From: Cyclina sinensis
Taxonomy: Eukaryota > Mollusca > Bivalvia > Venerida > Veneridae
DNA: 64,000 bases
Assembly: GCA_012932295.1 (NCBI GenBank)
Contig: JAAONU010000001.1
Location: 46,907,134-46,971,133, forward strand
Reading direction: 5' to 3'
A program made the translations under genes and the position numbers. This document shows, piece after piece, positions 45,582 through 57,131 of this stretch (the first letter of the stretch is position 1; the number at the start of each line of letters is the position of its first letter). Under the pieces are notes generated by a model that was given only the letters and a program-made list of their open reading frames with translations, did not search any database and was not told the DNA's origin.

Positions 45582-48184
45582 TTAAAGCAATCGCTGTTCA
45601 GGGCTTACTAAGGCCAGTGAAAATGTTTGAAAACTAGAAATACTGTACCCTTTGTATTTAAGTATCAAGTAAAAGGTCACGGAAGCTGCCCAAATCAGTA
45701 ATATTATGGCTACAACTGCTCCAAGGACACTGGCTGTAAATGCAAATGCATAGTTTGCTAAAGTAACATATCAAGACTAAATCTATTTTAGGTGAGTACT
45801 ACTATTAAATTACCTAACTGCTGCCCTTTTGTTGTTGTTGTTGTCGTCGCCGTCGTATTACTATGCCTATATCCGTTAAATAGTGCAACATGCTTTACTG
45901 AGATAAACACTTGCAAAATGGCTCGATGATGCGTCATGAAAATTATAGAAGGTTAAGATGATACTGGAAAGTTTCCATGAATATACGTCTGAAACTGTAT
46001 ACACGGGATGAAATATAAATATTCAAGCTATGGTCGATAATTCCTCCATCTTAGATTTTACATTTTAAAACTTTCTAGAAAATTTCATGTTCAATTCTCT
46101 TGTCATTAACCTTTTAAAGTCTTTGTCGTTTTACGTCTATATTAAAATGACAGTTTCAATTTAACAAATCTTTCAGTTATTATTTTACCCTGAAAGTCAA
46201 ATAGAATCCAGTTAGGCTATCTGGAAGCGAACCTAATTATTGCATTGCAGTGATTTTTTTAACCTTGGACTTGATTTTAAAACTTCTTAATAATAAAGAA
46301 GTTAACTGATCATAAGAACTTGAGTTTAATCTTACAGTATTGCAAAACATTGAAAACAAATTTAAGACTTTAGAATAACGCAAATTTTTTAGTAAAACAT
46401 TCTTACAACCTATCATGTCGACCTTTGAAGCAACATTTTTTGTTTATGGTACAAGGAAACAAAGATATCTATGATTAAAAATGTACTCACGTATAAAGGA
46501 GTCCCGATATTTTGGTGTTGTTGTTCTTAGCGTTGTCGAAGGCATAGTTGTCGTGGCAACAGGCAGTACCCGTATGTTAATCGTTGCAACTGCCGAGTTC
46601 TTCTGCGACGTGTCACGTTCTATTGCATACAGCTAGAGGAAATAAAAGCATTGAATTACAAACCTTTTCTTGGTCTTTATATCTATTTTTGGCAAAGCTA
46701 ATTCTAAATGTCTCCTATCTAAGTCCAGACAGTATCCGACAAACACACGTCATGGCGGAACAACAATATTTCTTTCGAAGATAAATTGTATTTCTTCCTG
46801 GTGGGTTTCGGCGTGCCTCACTCGTCATCTTAAATGTTTACTTTTACTGTTCGTCTATTTTTCATTTATTTATTTCTTATCTTATTTTTAATTGCTGTTG
46901 TGGTGGTGGTGGTTATAAACAACAATCATTAAATATTCTACATTCAGAAAGTGCCTACTTTAAGAAAACAAAACATAATACATTCAGTAAAACAAAATTT
47001 TTTTTAATTTTAAAAAATCTAAAACTTACTTTCAAAATTATTTCCGTACGTTTCTTGAGTAGCCCAGGAGATTTCAGAGCTATCAATGGTCTACCTCGTG
47101 ATGCGATCACACTTGGTATCGGCTCAAAGTCATAGGTGATATCTCCATCTTGACTCCTTAAAACTAGTTCCAGGATTCCACTGGATCCCTGAGAGTGAAA
47201 AGTGAGTGCCTGTATACTCTTGAAGAACACCATTAAAATAAAAGTCGTATACGTTATATTCAATCGTATTTAGTTAACGTAGAAATGCTGCACACAGTTT
47301 GTGCGCACGTTTATGTTTTAATGCTCCCGCAAGAGGATACATAGTTTTTTAACTATTCGCCTGTCAGTCCGTCAATCATCACTAACACTGACTGTAACAT
47401 CGTAAATGAGGAAGCAAATATACATTTCTTTTGTGAACATAAATGAATTAACTCATAACACAACACCCCTTTGGACAAGACCTTCCTAGTGACTTATATC
47501 GATATGACCTTGACACCTAAATGACCTTGATATCGAATGTCCAATTGTCGAATATACTTAAAATTGCCCTTAACTCTCTTATTACTCAACATATTTAGTT
47601 AATATTTGCACACAATAACCCTTTGGAACAGATATTCCTAAAAACATTTTAGCTTGACCTCTAAAGTACCTTGACCTTGGGGTCAAGTTGTCAAAAAGAA
47701 ACACTTCTTTTAAAGGATCTACAATTTATCTTCAACTGGTACAAAGCTCATAGGTTCGGGGGTAACCACTTCGGGGGCATTGTCACCTTTCAGTGACAGT
47801 TTTTGTTTTCTATTACTTTGACAAATAATTTGAAATGTCGAATTTCTGAAAATGTGTTGTTGCTGTGATGATAATGATGCTGTTGTTATTGTTGTATAAG
47901 CTTTGAACGGTCTATTTGAAGATAAATATTTTGGCTCAAATAACAGTTTACAATAAACCTGAAAAAGCATGCGAATAACTTACAGTTGTATATTAAGATC
48001 AAAGATCTTTTTCTACGAAAATATCGTTGATAGCTAAGAAGAAGATGCGTGTCAAATGCTACCTACTGGAAATTGAATTATCTAGTCATCTGGTAGCTAT
48101 GGTATCTGTCCTAAATAGAATTAGTGACGAGCGTATTGTTTTTTCTGTTATTTTGTTCTTGTTTCGTTTTTCTTTTTTGCTTGT

Positions 48185-48226
<42 letters not shown>

Positions 48227-51200
48227 TATTGATTGATTAATTGATTTTATCTCATAACAGCCTTCTGACAAGAAAAATATTTAATTACTTTTCTGTTTGA
48301 TTCCTATTTTTCAAAACGCTGTAATAACATATTTTAGTGATAACAGAAGACGACACACGTTATATCAGGTAAACTGTATAGAATGTGATACCTGATCCTT
48401 ATCTTCAACAAATATTTCTGTATCGTTTTCAAACTGTATTGGATAATTCAGCTGGGCTGTGTCAGCTATGTAGGCGCTGTAAAACACCTCATTAAAGTAG
48501 GGTTGGTTGTCATTTTCGTCTGTTACAAATATGCTCATTGTTGTGGCAGCCGTGGTGGCACCGAACTGTGGGCTGTATTGCTCTATTTCTGTGACCTGTA
48601 ACACATGATAAGCAAAACAAACTCTTTAGAGATAAAAGACCGCATGCGGCTCAAAATAAAATTATCTTTTGCTATAATATTGTTACGGTTGAGTGCACAT
48701 CTTCAGTACGTATGAATTAACTTTTTACAGTTGCATAAGAAGTCCAGTTGTAACGCGCTGGTCCCAGGTATCAGTGCTGTACACTAAGCATGCAAAAGAA
48801 CCAGGGGTGTCTCTGGAACGAGATGTTTCCTGTATCTTGCACTACCCCCACAACAAAATATAACTAATCTCTGCAGGGGGCTGTTGTATGTTGGGTTTGT
48901 ATGAATAATAATCTCGTAATGAGAATTCACTAAATGTGATAACACAAGACGTGTATACAGTACAACTGCTTTAATATAGAACTACATCATACTTGTACAA
49001 CTACATATCTGATAGACTGCTCATTAGAGAACATGCACTGGCACTTATAAATGTAAAGAGAGACAACTCTAGCTAAATGATAATAATCAGAAACAACAGT
49101 TATTCTTCCATACTACAACAGGGGCGTCGGTCATATGGGCAACCAATACCGACGATAAATAAACTCAAATCAAATAGTGTAAGGGAATAGATTCGTTTGC
49201 TCTGGGTCTAGAGAGTTGGTTCAGGTTAGTCAAATAATCTAATAGATCTAGATTTGAACCCCACGATCTTTATCGTGTATGGCATCTTTCTGTTACAGGC
49301 ATGAGTTCGTTAGAATACAAGTTAAGCACACAAAATGATAACTGAATCTCAAACCGTTTCAGTGCAGTTCAGTGGAAGTAACTGCACTGGTTCAGAAACT
49401 CTTATTAATAGATTACCTCTTTGTAACTTTCTTCCACTTTAATTAGATACCCATGAAGTAAGCTATTGCTAAAAGGCTTCAGACATTCTGTTACAAAATT
49501 AAGCAATAACTTTATAACCTACCAAAATAGCAAGTTCACAAACACCTCCATTCTCCATTACGTCCCCTGAATCTCTGTCAACAGGGCCAGCTACAGTTAT
49601 CTCCCCTGAGTGTGCGTTTATATTAAAAAAAGATAAACATGGTCCTGCAATAGAAAATACTAAATGCAACAATATAATGATATCAATTGCATACTGCTAT
49701 ATAAGATGATTATTTCAATTTATTTTATAACATCTAAGAATTTAACAAGTCTAACCCGTAGTCTCAATGACCTATGTCGATATTCTCTATCGTATTTTTT
49801 TTCGCATTAGTATGAATTCCCCTTTTCATTGCTTGAAAATAAAAAAAATGATTAGAAATGAATACCTGATAAAAATCTAAACGAAACATCGTTCGGAATT
49901 CCTCTGTCTCCATCGATAGCACGCACCGTGAAGAAATGAGAGTTCTGTGGAAAGGAAATTAGCTTCAGAACTGAGAGAACAAAAAAAACAGGACAGTATG
50001 CGCACAAAAGAAATGTATGTTTATTTGCTTCCGAATGCTGGCGTGCTTGCCAAACTTGAATAAAGCTAGATTGCTTATAATGTTAATTCGAATGTAAATA
50101 ACATTTTCACTGATATATCCATCAATAATAAAAGTTTAGTTTGAAAATGTAGCAAAAAGGTTTTAAAGTTTTATGTTCTGCTAAAATCTTTTCGGCACTT
50201 CCTTTCAACTCTGTTAAAAAATGTGCCCTATAAAAGAACAATGTGTCCTTAATGCCACGTCTATTTATCAACTCAAGAGTAACCAACAGTACGGTAATTT
50301 CATTCTGAAATTCAACAGGAAATTATATATTTCGCTAGATTCTTTCAAATGCATGTTCAAGAAGACATATGATTTCGAAAGTTATGTTAAGTTATATACC
50401 ATAGGCATATTTTCCAAAATTGTAACAACATAAGGGGTGCCTTGAAATTCTGGCGCTGTATCTTGTATGTCCAGTATTCGAATTGTTAAAACTTCGGACG
50501 ATGACAAATTTCCACCATCCTGTAAAAGTAGAAAAGGAGATAAAGGGACTAAATTCTGTTAATACGTATTATTTATGTGTACTCTTGACAGCTGCAAAGC
50601 ATACTATAAGTTCCCAACATCCTTGTTTCGCATTTATAAATTTAACTATAGTAGATAAATAATTGTGAGTCATATCTGTTTGAATAAATAAGTATTTCCA
50701 GTTTACGTTTTTATGTAAGAAGCACAAGCAACTATGTTCAAACTTACCTGAGAAAATAAAAGTAATAGATATTTTTATATAAAAAAGACTTGGGATTTAA
50801 TATTATGTACGACCGTTGTCATTTCAGCGGAAAAGCCATGCCATATTTTAGTAGGAAGTTAACACTAGCAGTAAGCAGTAGCAGTTGGCAGTAGAAACTA
50901 AATCAAACGTGAAGTTGGCAGTAGCAGTATGAGCAATAGCAGTAGGAAAAACGTGAAGCTTTTCTGCTTTTGCTGCTACTGCAAACTTCACGTTTTTACT
51001 ACTGCTACTGCTGTACTGCTACTGCCATCTTCACGTCTTTTTTCTTTTGCAAATGGTTTTCCTGCTACTGCCAACTAAACGTTTTTTCTACTGCTACTGC
51101 TGTACTGCTACTGCCAACTAAACGTTTTTCCTACTGCTACTGCTGTACTGCTACTGCCAACTAAACGTTTTTTCTACTGCTACTGCTGTACTGCTACTGC

Positions 51201-54200
51201 CAACTTCACGTCTTTTTTCTTTTGCAAATGGTTTTCCTGCTACTGCCAACTAAACGTTTTTCCTACTGCTACTGCTGTACTGCTACTGCCAACTAAACGT
51301 TTTTTTCTACTGCTACTGCTGTACTGCTACTGCCAACTTCACGTTTTTTACTGCTACTGCTCTTACTGCTACTGCCAATTTAACGTTTTCCTACTGCTGT
51401 GAACTGCTACTGCTCAGTTCCTATACTATGAAAGATTTCGAAATTATTACTACTCCGTGTATGGCCAGTAACGAAAGATAACTTACCACTGCGTAAATCT
51501 TAAACTGAAAGAAAGTCAATTCTTCGTAGTCCAATGGTCTTTTCAAAAATATCTCCGCTGTTTTGTTATTGATGACGAAAGTTTCCATAAAAAGAGACGC
51601 ATCTTTTGACGACTACAAAAACAATATGCCATTTTTAATAGATAAATACATCTTTTAAATTTGACCAAAAATCATTATAATATGACACAATATTTCGTAG
51701 AGAATGAATTGACTTAAACGGAAAATAAATCATTCAGTCTTGAATACCAGAAAAAAAGGTCAAACATTAGAAAACTAAGGATATAATGAGTACATCAAGG
51801 TTTAAAAATGTAAGATTCTAAGAAAAATTTGACATACAGTCTTACAAAACAGAGGATGTTTCTAACTGTAAAAGTGTTGTTTTTTTACATTGAAACAAGA
51901 TGTAAGGCTATAGATCTGCATTCCAAGTAACGTTAAAAATAAGTGCTTACCTGTGTTATTGGCTGAAAATAATATAAAAAGGACATAAAAGTGACTAATT
52001 AGAACTTGACGTGACAATAATAATTCATCAGAGTTTTCATTTGCATTTTGCTTATACGTGCTGATTTAAAGAGGGGTGGTTTGGTAACAGATTATAGAAA
52101 GAAACAAAAATGTTGCCTGGAAACAGATTAACAATCATACTGTCTCTGATATTTACTATGATATTCTGTGGTATCTTCAACAGTACAGTAGCAAAATATA
52201 TTCATTTCTGAGTTAATGCAGACAACTGACTTGATAATTCGCGGTTAAGTATACATCACGTTCTGCATTTCACAACAGAAATTTAAGTTTAGTCTTGCTA
52301 AGTAAATAGAATAATGACATTTAGTTCGTTATGTTCCGACTACTACATGCACCTACAATAATGTTGTGACTATGTGTTATATTTTGCTTCTGAAATATCA
52401 AAATGTCATACCTCCATTGAGTAGACCACCTTTCCACCAATACCATGGTCTGGGTCTGTAGTCGCGATATTTCTATACACAATGGTGTTGCTTACATGAT
52501 TCTGAAAAATGAATTCATCATTATAAAGCTGTAATTTCTCTTAACAGTGTAAAAATGAACTTAACGTCATACGTCCTACACTGTAATATTCCTTGCAGTT
52601 ATTGCTACAGTTTTTTCTGAGGCAGGAAAATAACACAATTTATGATCATCCATTTACAATTAGAGAAATAGAAGCATATAGGCCTACTGACCATTTGAAA
52701 TAATCCTGGTTAACTTGTTCTTTAAATTAGAGCAAATTTTTTCTTTTTTGTTTTTTAAACTGACCTCAATCGTCAAAATTCTAAACGTACTGATGGACTT
52801 GCTCGTAGATTAAAGAAAAAAATGACTAAAGCTGATCAGAGGAGGAGCAGTGGTCGAGGCGTTAGAGCGCCGGACTCCCGATCCGGAAATGACTTGTTCG
52901 AAACCCTCTAGGGGTGAAAGTCTCCAGTGACATTCCACATTCCTCACTTTCGGCGCGAGTACTGGTCAAGGAAGCAGTCATCGAGAGGGATTAATGTAAG
53001 TTACCAATCGATGTAAAACAAGTAAGTTTAAACTAAACTAAAGCTGATTAGATTTACCAGTTCAAAGTAAAATTATAAATGCAAGACTATTGTGGGATAC
53101 ACTAAATATCTACTTTTAATCTTATCCAAAGTGTTTAAGCTTCAACAGATGCGCAAAGTCTGTTTTGAAGTATGATTTCCTCAGTCGGAAGTTGTCTCAC
53201 AATAGACACAGATAAAATCAGGTGTAAGGAAATACTGCCGGCATTTTCTGATAATCTATTTTCTTGACATCACGAAAAGTTAGATTTGTCATTGACAATT
53301 GACACGGGTACAAACGAGTATTAACGAATACCGCCATTATGCTGTAAACGACCATCTTCAATGTCGACTTAACAAACTGAGTCCCACATACCTCTTGCAG
53401 TTCAAGTCTGTATGGTAGGTTCTGAAACACTGGTACCTCATCGTTCACATCTGTTATAATTAGTTCTATTGCTACAATGATCTGAAACAATAACTTCGGA
53501 TTCATTTTTTCACCCGCTCAAGACATGTACTGCTGACTATGCATCAAGAACAAATCAGATACAGTTTGCATGCCCATGTTAAAAAATAAAGATTCATTCA
53601 AAAAAAATCACGTTTGGGTGTAGAAATAGAACCATACAAATTAAAATTCTATTTTAGACTTTTTTTTAGAAAATATGATAAATTTGTGCACTTCATTTCT
53701 TCAAAAAGCTGAATAATGGTTAAACCATTACAAACAAAAACAATGGTGGATCAATGTTTGCACTTCTTATTTAGAGTAAATACAAATGAAGCTGTCTCGT
53801 ATAACCTTAAAAATGACGAAATGAAGTACCTGAAATTTATTAGAGCTGTTATCCTCGATTTCAAAATACAACCATCTTCTGTCTGGACTCTGTAAAAATA
53901 TGTTTATCAACAGTTATAAAATGTGACAGATATGACAATTTTCTTATTTTTCAGGTGTACTCGCATGCCTTACAGGAATGTTGTTGGTTATGAATATATT
54001 AAAATCATTTTCAGTAAGTTTCAGTATATCTGGAAGTCGGTCGGGCCCGTTATTAAACCCTAACTAGAGATCAGGGTGTGCCAAAGGAAACGAAATACAT
54101 AACTAACTCAGCATTTATTTTGGTTTTACGTAGTTCTAAGAGTGTGCAATCGTTCCGTAGATAGAGAAAAATTCTATCATCATCTGTTCCCTTGCAAGCT

Positions 54201-57131
54201 CTGTTCTCTTGCTAGCTCTGTTCCCTTGCAAGCTCTGTTCTCTTGCTAGTTTTGTTCCCTTGCTAGCTCTGTTTCATTGCAAGCTCTGTTCCCTTGCAAG
54301 CTCTGTTCTCTTGCTAGCTCTGTTTCCTTGCAAGCTCTGTTCTCTTGCTAGTTTTGTTCCCTTGCTAGCTCTGTTTCATTGCAAGACCTGTTCCCTTGCA
54401 AGCTCTGTTCTCTTGCTAGCTCTGTTTCATTGCAAGCTCTGTTCCCTTGCAAGCTCTGTTCTCTTGCTAGCTCTTTTCCGTTGCAAGATACTGTTTTAAA
54501 CATGAGCAGATATTTCGCACATTTTGGTAAGTTATGTGAAATCAACTGTTAAAACAAACACCTGTCAACGAATCTTTCTACATCATAATAAAAGTAGATA
54601 ATTTTTTTGTTGGCTAGATTACTGCATAATCTGACACCTTACAACGACAAAAAAATCTCTTACGTAATCTCTGTCGAGTTTCTGCTTTAAGATGATAGAG
54701 GCCGCGGCGTAGCCAGGTCCGAAGTCTGTCTGATTGATAGACACTAGGGTTTGAGCCTCCGTGTCGAAATCAGGAAACCTTATCACAAGATTATCATCGT
54801 CATCATCACTCGCTTCCAGAACAGTCAACACTTTACCTGAAAGGGCGTAAGTCATCATTTAAATGTTTCATGATAAGTAAGTCAATAAGAACAGTTTGCA
54901 TCGATTGTCATTGATAGGATTGACAGATTTTAATCTTAAGCACAAAGTTTATCAGAAACATGTATGCTCTAACTAGATGCTCTGTGTTTGCCAGATAAAC
55001 ACCAGAGAAGCAGCGATCGGGTGAGGGAGTATTCACACATATCCGGAAGTTGCTTGTTTGAAACCCGCAGGGGCTGAATGCCTCCGCCGACTTTCCACAT
55101 TCCATGGGGTGAGTACTTGTTTGAACACAGGGAGCTGTCATAAAGTGGGAGTTTTTGCAATAGATTGTCTCCCAATCGATGTAAAATAAATAAACTAGTT
55201 TAAGCCTGGCTTTGTTAAACAAAGTACATGTACCAGAGAGGTATCCAAGCGTGCGAGATGAACCACGAAACTTTCTATAGCAAGCATAAAGCTTACCTCA
55301 CGAATCACGAACATTACCAGATGAATCCCAAAGCTCACCAGGTGAATCCCAAAGCTCACCAGACAAATCATAAAGTTTACATTGTAAAAATCACACAGCT
55401 TACAAGATTAATTACAAAGATTACCTAATGAATGATTAAGTTTACCAGATAAACAAAATGCATCATTAAAGGCATCAAATAAATCACAAAGCTTACCAAT
55501 ATTCTCTTCTTCCGATACAATAATGGGTTTGTCTGAATCGTTGATTACGACAGGTGGGTGGGGTTCTCCAGAAATCTGTAGTGCTGAAGAAAGTATATTA
55601 AACATACATGAAAGACTTTTTGGTAAGCCTTACTATTCTAATCTCAATACATCTAGTTCTTTAAAATAGAACCATCTCTTCATGAAATTACCATTGATGA
55701 TTTATAATGTACATCCATTTCGAAAGAAAAAAGCGGAAATAAGTACGAGGAAAAAACATTGGTATTAATTTCAGCCTAAAAGGTGTTTAACGTACCGATA
55801 TGTTAGAACGACCAAGGTTTTTTTTTGTAATAAGCGACAGATTAGTGAAGAAATATTAACCTTGACCAACTTGTTGTACATATCGGACAGACCATGGTTG
55901 GATATCAAACGTAATGGGTCGGACGTGGGTTTCCAACGATGCGTGGAGGCATGGTTGTTAATTTACTTCATTATATGTCATATTATATCTACATTTTTGC
56001 GAAAACAACAGCAAAATCTAAATGAATGATGATAAATCAGATTCAATACAATACACTTCAATGTCGACTGCTTCAATATTTGTAATGAATCTAGTTTTTT
56101 TGTTTTGTTTTTTTTTTAAATCTGTCTGTTTCTAATTTTCAATGGAGTCAATAATTTAACCCATCGACACCATGGTAATGAAAATTCTGAGAGATTTGTT
56201 CTCATTAAGACCCTTAAAGCTGATTGAAATCAAACCGTCTACCTGAGCGCACTTTTATCGATGAACCGTTTTCTATTAGGGAAAATTACGATGTTTTCGT
56301 TGGTTGTCATGGAAACAAAAATGATTCTGCTTTACACAGAGGAATTTATGTATTTTCCGTAAGAATCTGCATTGACTTCGTTTTGATGTCTTGCTTTAGA
56401 AGTTATCTCTAGCGAATTAAGTAAAAACAGATGTGGTTATTTCATCGTAATTAAAGCAACTCGTAAGGTCTTGCTCAAATATCAAGGCATCTTATTAAAA
56501 CATAAAAACTTATATTTATACATGTTGGCTTCTGCATTTATGTTACATTTATTCCTAAATATCGAAGAAAATACATTTGGTCTAAGCCTATATTACCGCT
56601 TTCCCCGACTTTAAAGGTTTTATTTCAAAGTCAGTCAATTTTTATCTGTTTAATTGCTGTATGTACAGCTTTAGTGATGATAAATTTGATGTAAAATTGC
56701 TTTTCTTTATTGAATCGGAGAGAAGATAATAGCTTTATAAATACAAGGGAGCATAATGTAACGAGAATTTTAATTTTGATTCTTAGGAATCGGGGAAAAA
56801 AGGTGGGTTATTTCTTTCCAGTGAGCAAAACTATTGGCTAGAAAATAAAGAATTCAAATAAAGACTAACCATATCTAATCATTCCTAAGTTACGTGACAA
56901 TCTCCATGTATAATGTATGTTATAAATAGATTCTGTCATGGTGATTGATGTACATTGTATTTCATTCTTATTCAAGCGTTGAAAGTTCATTTATATATAG
57001 CCTAAAGTAACTGCAAAATTTGTTTTGAATGTTTTTTTAAAGAAAAAGAAACAACAACAAACTTCATGTTGAGATCGGATTAGAAACTTACCATTTGTAA
57101 CTATGACAAGAAGTATCAATAAATATTCCAT
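45582..57131 (-). CDS. Transmembrane cadherin with four cadherin repeats, 15 exons, 566 aa
   Basis: This is a predicted calcium-dependent cell-surface adhesion protein. Exons on the minus strand are 57131-57092, 55583-55497, 54836-54664, 53889-53830, 53481-53392, 52501-52412, 51962-51951, 51612-51487, 50519-50400, 49944-49866, 49644-49523, 48595-48392, 47209-47030, 46632-46491 and 45757-45582. Every junction has AG/GT and keeps phase, and the total is 1701 nt. Residues 1-14 are a signal peptide. Repeat 1 is about 18-138 (LDRDY, DVNDEVPVF), repeat 2 about 139-251 (PLDYE, DIQDTAPEF), repeat 3 about 252-366 (HSGEITV, DENDNQPYF) and repeat 4 about 367-485, degenerate. A Thr-rich stalk (ATTTMPSTTLRTTTP) precedes a membrane span (about 514-541) and a 25-residue tail. 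The tail has no visible catenin-binding site, so classical adherens-junction function is unlikely. The 3' end is the least certain part: a possible donor (GTAAGC) in the last exon could add cytoplasmic exons. Exon 7 is a 12-nt microexon. The subfamily is not assigned. Confidence 0.85.
47310..47700. repeat. Dispersed repeat related to the block at 24.0-24.35 kb
   Basis: It shares, in order, ATGCTCCCGCAAGAGGATAC-like, CTGTCAGTCCGTC, CCCTTTGGACAAGACCTTCC and AATGACCTTGA...GTCCAATTGTC words with the copy at 24.0 kb, in the same orientation. It lies in the cadherin intron between exons 12 and 13. Confidence 0.7.
48185..48246. repeat. (GATT)n microsatellite
   Basis: About 12 GATT units with a few substitutions, in the cadherin intron between exons 12 and 13. 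The reverse strand gives a SINQ-repeat frame that is an artefact. Confidence 0.9.
50854..51425. mobile_element. GCAGTAG fold-back element, copy 2 (inside cadherin intron 8)
   Basis: It starts GGAAGTTAACACTAGCAG and ends, read in reverse complement, TATAGGAACTGAGCAGTAG, the same two termini as copy 1 at 18008-18353 but inverted. The short left arm has GCAGTAG words. The longer right arm has about nine CTACTGCTACTGC...AACGTTTTT units of roughly 40-45 bp, and the turning point is near 50965. The right end is only about 60 bp from the donor of cadherin exon 8, so the transcribed intron would carry a long hairpin there. The plus-strand frame at 50970-51164 is a by-product. Confidence 0.88.
52841..53036 (+). 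mobile_element. tRNA-derived SINE with 16-bp target-site duplication
   Basis: The head resembles a tRNA: an A-box-like AGTGGTCGAGGCGTTAGAG, a GGACTCCCGATCC anticodon-stem-like stretch and a B-box-like TGTTCGAAACCC. The body continues with TAGGGGTGAAAGTCTCC and ends CAATCGATGTAAAACAAG. ACTAAAGCTGATCAGA at 52825-52840 is repeated with one mismatch at 53037-53052, a duplication typical of LINE-driven insertion. It lies in a cadherin intron, opposite in strand to the gene. It is not a functional tRNA because the acceptor stem is not formed. Confidence 0.85.
54186..54490. repeat. 17-bp minisatellite, about 18 copies
   Basis: Two alternating 17-bp versions, TTGCAAGCTCTGTTCYC and TTGCTAGCTCTGTTYC-like, run through cadherin intron 3. 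The 96-codon Cys/Leu/Ala-rich plus-strand frame and the minus-strand frame over it are repeat artefacts. Confidence 0.92.
55000..55203 (+). mobile_element. Second, more diverged copy of the tRNA-derived SINE
   Basis: It shares with the copy at 52841 the B-box-like TTGTTTGAAACCC, then AGGGGCTGAATGCCTCC, ACTTTCCACATTCC, GTGAGTACTTG and the tail CCCAATCGATGTAAAATAAA. The head (AGAAGCAGCGATCGGG) is strongly altered. It lies in the cadherin intron between exons 2 and 3, in the same orientation as the first copy. I see no clear target duplication. Confidence 0.75.
55270..55500 (-). repeat. 21-bp tandem array of splice-donor-like units next to cadherin exon 2
   Basis: On the gene (minus) strand the units read TGGTAAGCTTTGTGATT with variation. 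GT dinucleotides in donor-like context are at 55496 (the real exon 2 donor), 55445, 55424, 55403, 55380, 55359, 55338, 55317 and 55296. Most spacings are exactly 21 bp, one is 23 and one is 51. Several units keep GTAAGC, GTGAGC or GTAAAC. Confidence 0.8.
55584..57091. other. Cadherin intron 1
   Basis: 1.5 kb, AT-rich. The 62-codon plus-strand frame at 56224-56412 has no recognisable content. Nothing else was seen. Confidence 0.6.

Noticed and set aside
46955..47263. 102-codon minus-strand frame as a separate gene
   Set aside because: Only 47209-47030 is real coding sequence; it is cadherin exon 13 with intron read-through at both ends.
50970..51164. Tyr/Cys-rich 64-codon frame
   Set aside because: It is the translation of the CTACTGC fold-back repeat arm.
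52845..52920. Functional tRNA gene
   Set aside because: The A-box and B-box-like words are present but no acceptor stem forms, and the unit is flanked by a target duplication; it is a SINE head.
54209..54545. Cys/Leu/Ala-repeat frame on plus strand and Glu/Leu/Ala frame on minus strand
   Set aside because: Both are translations of the 17-bp minisatellite inside a cadherin intron.
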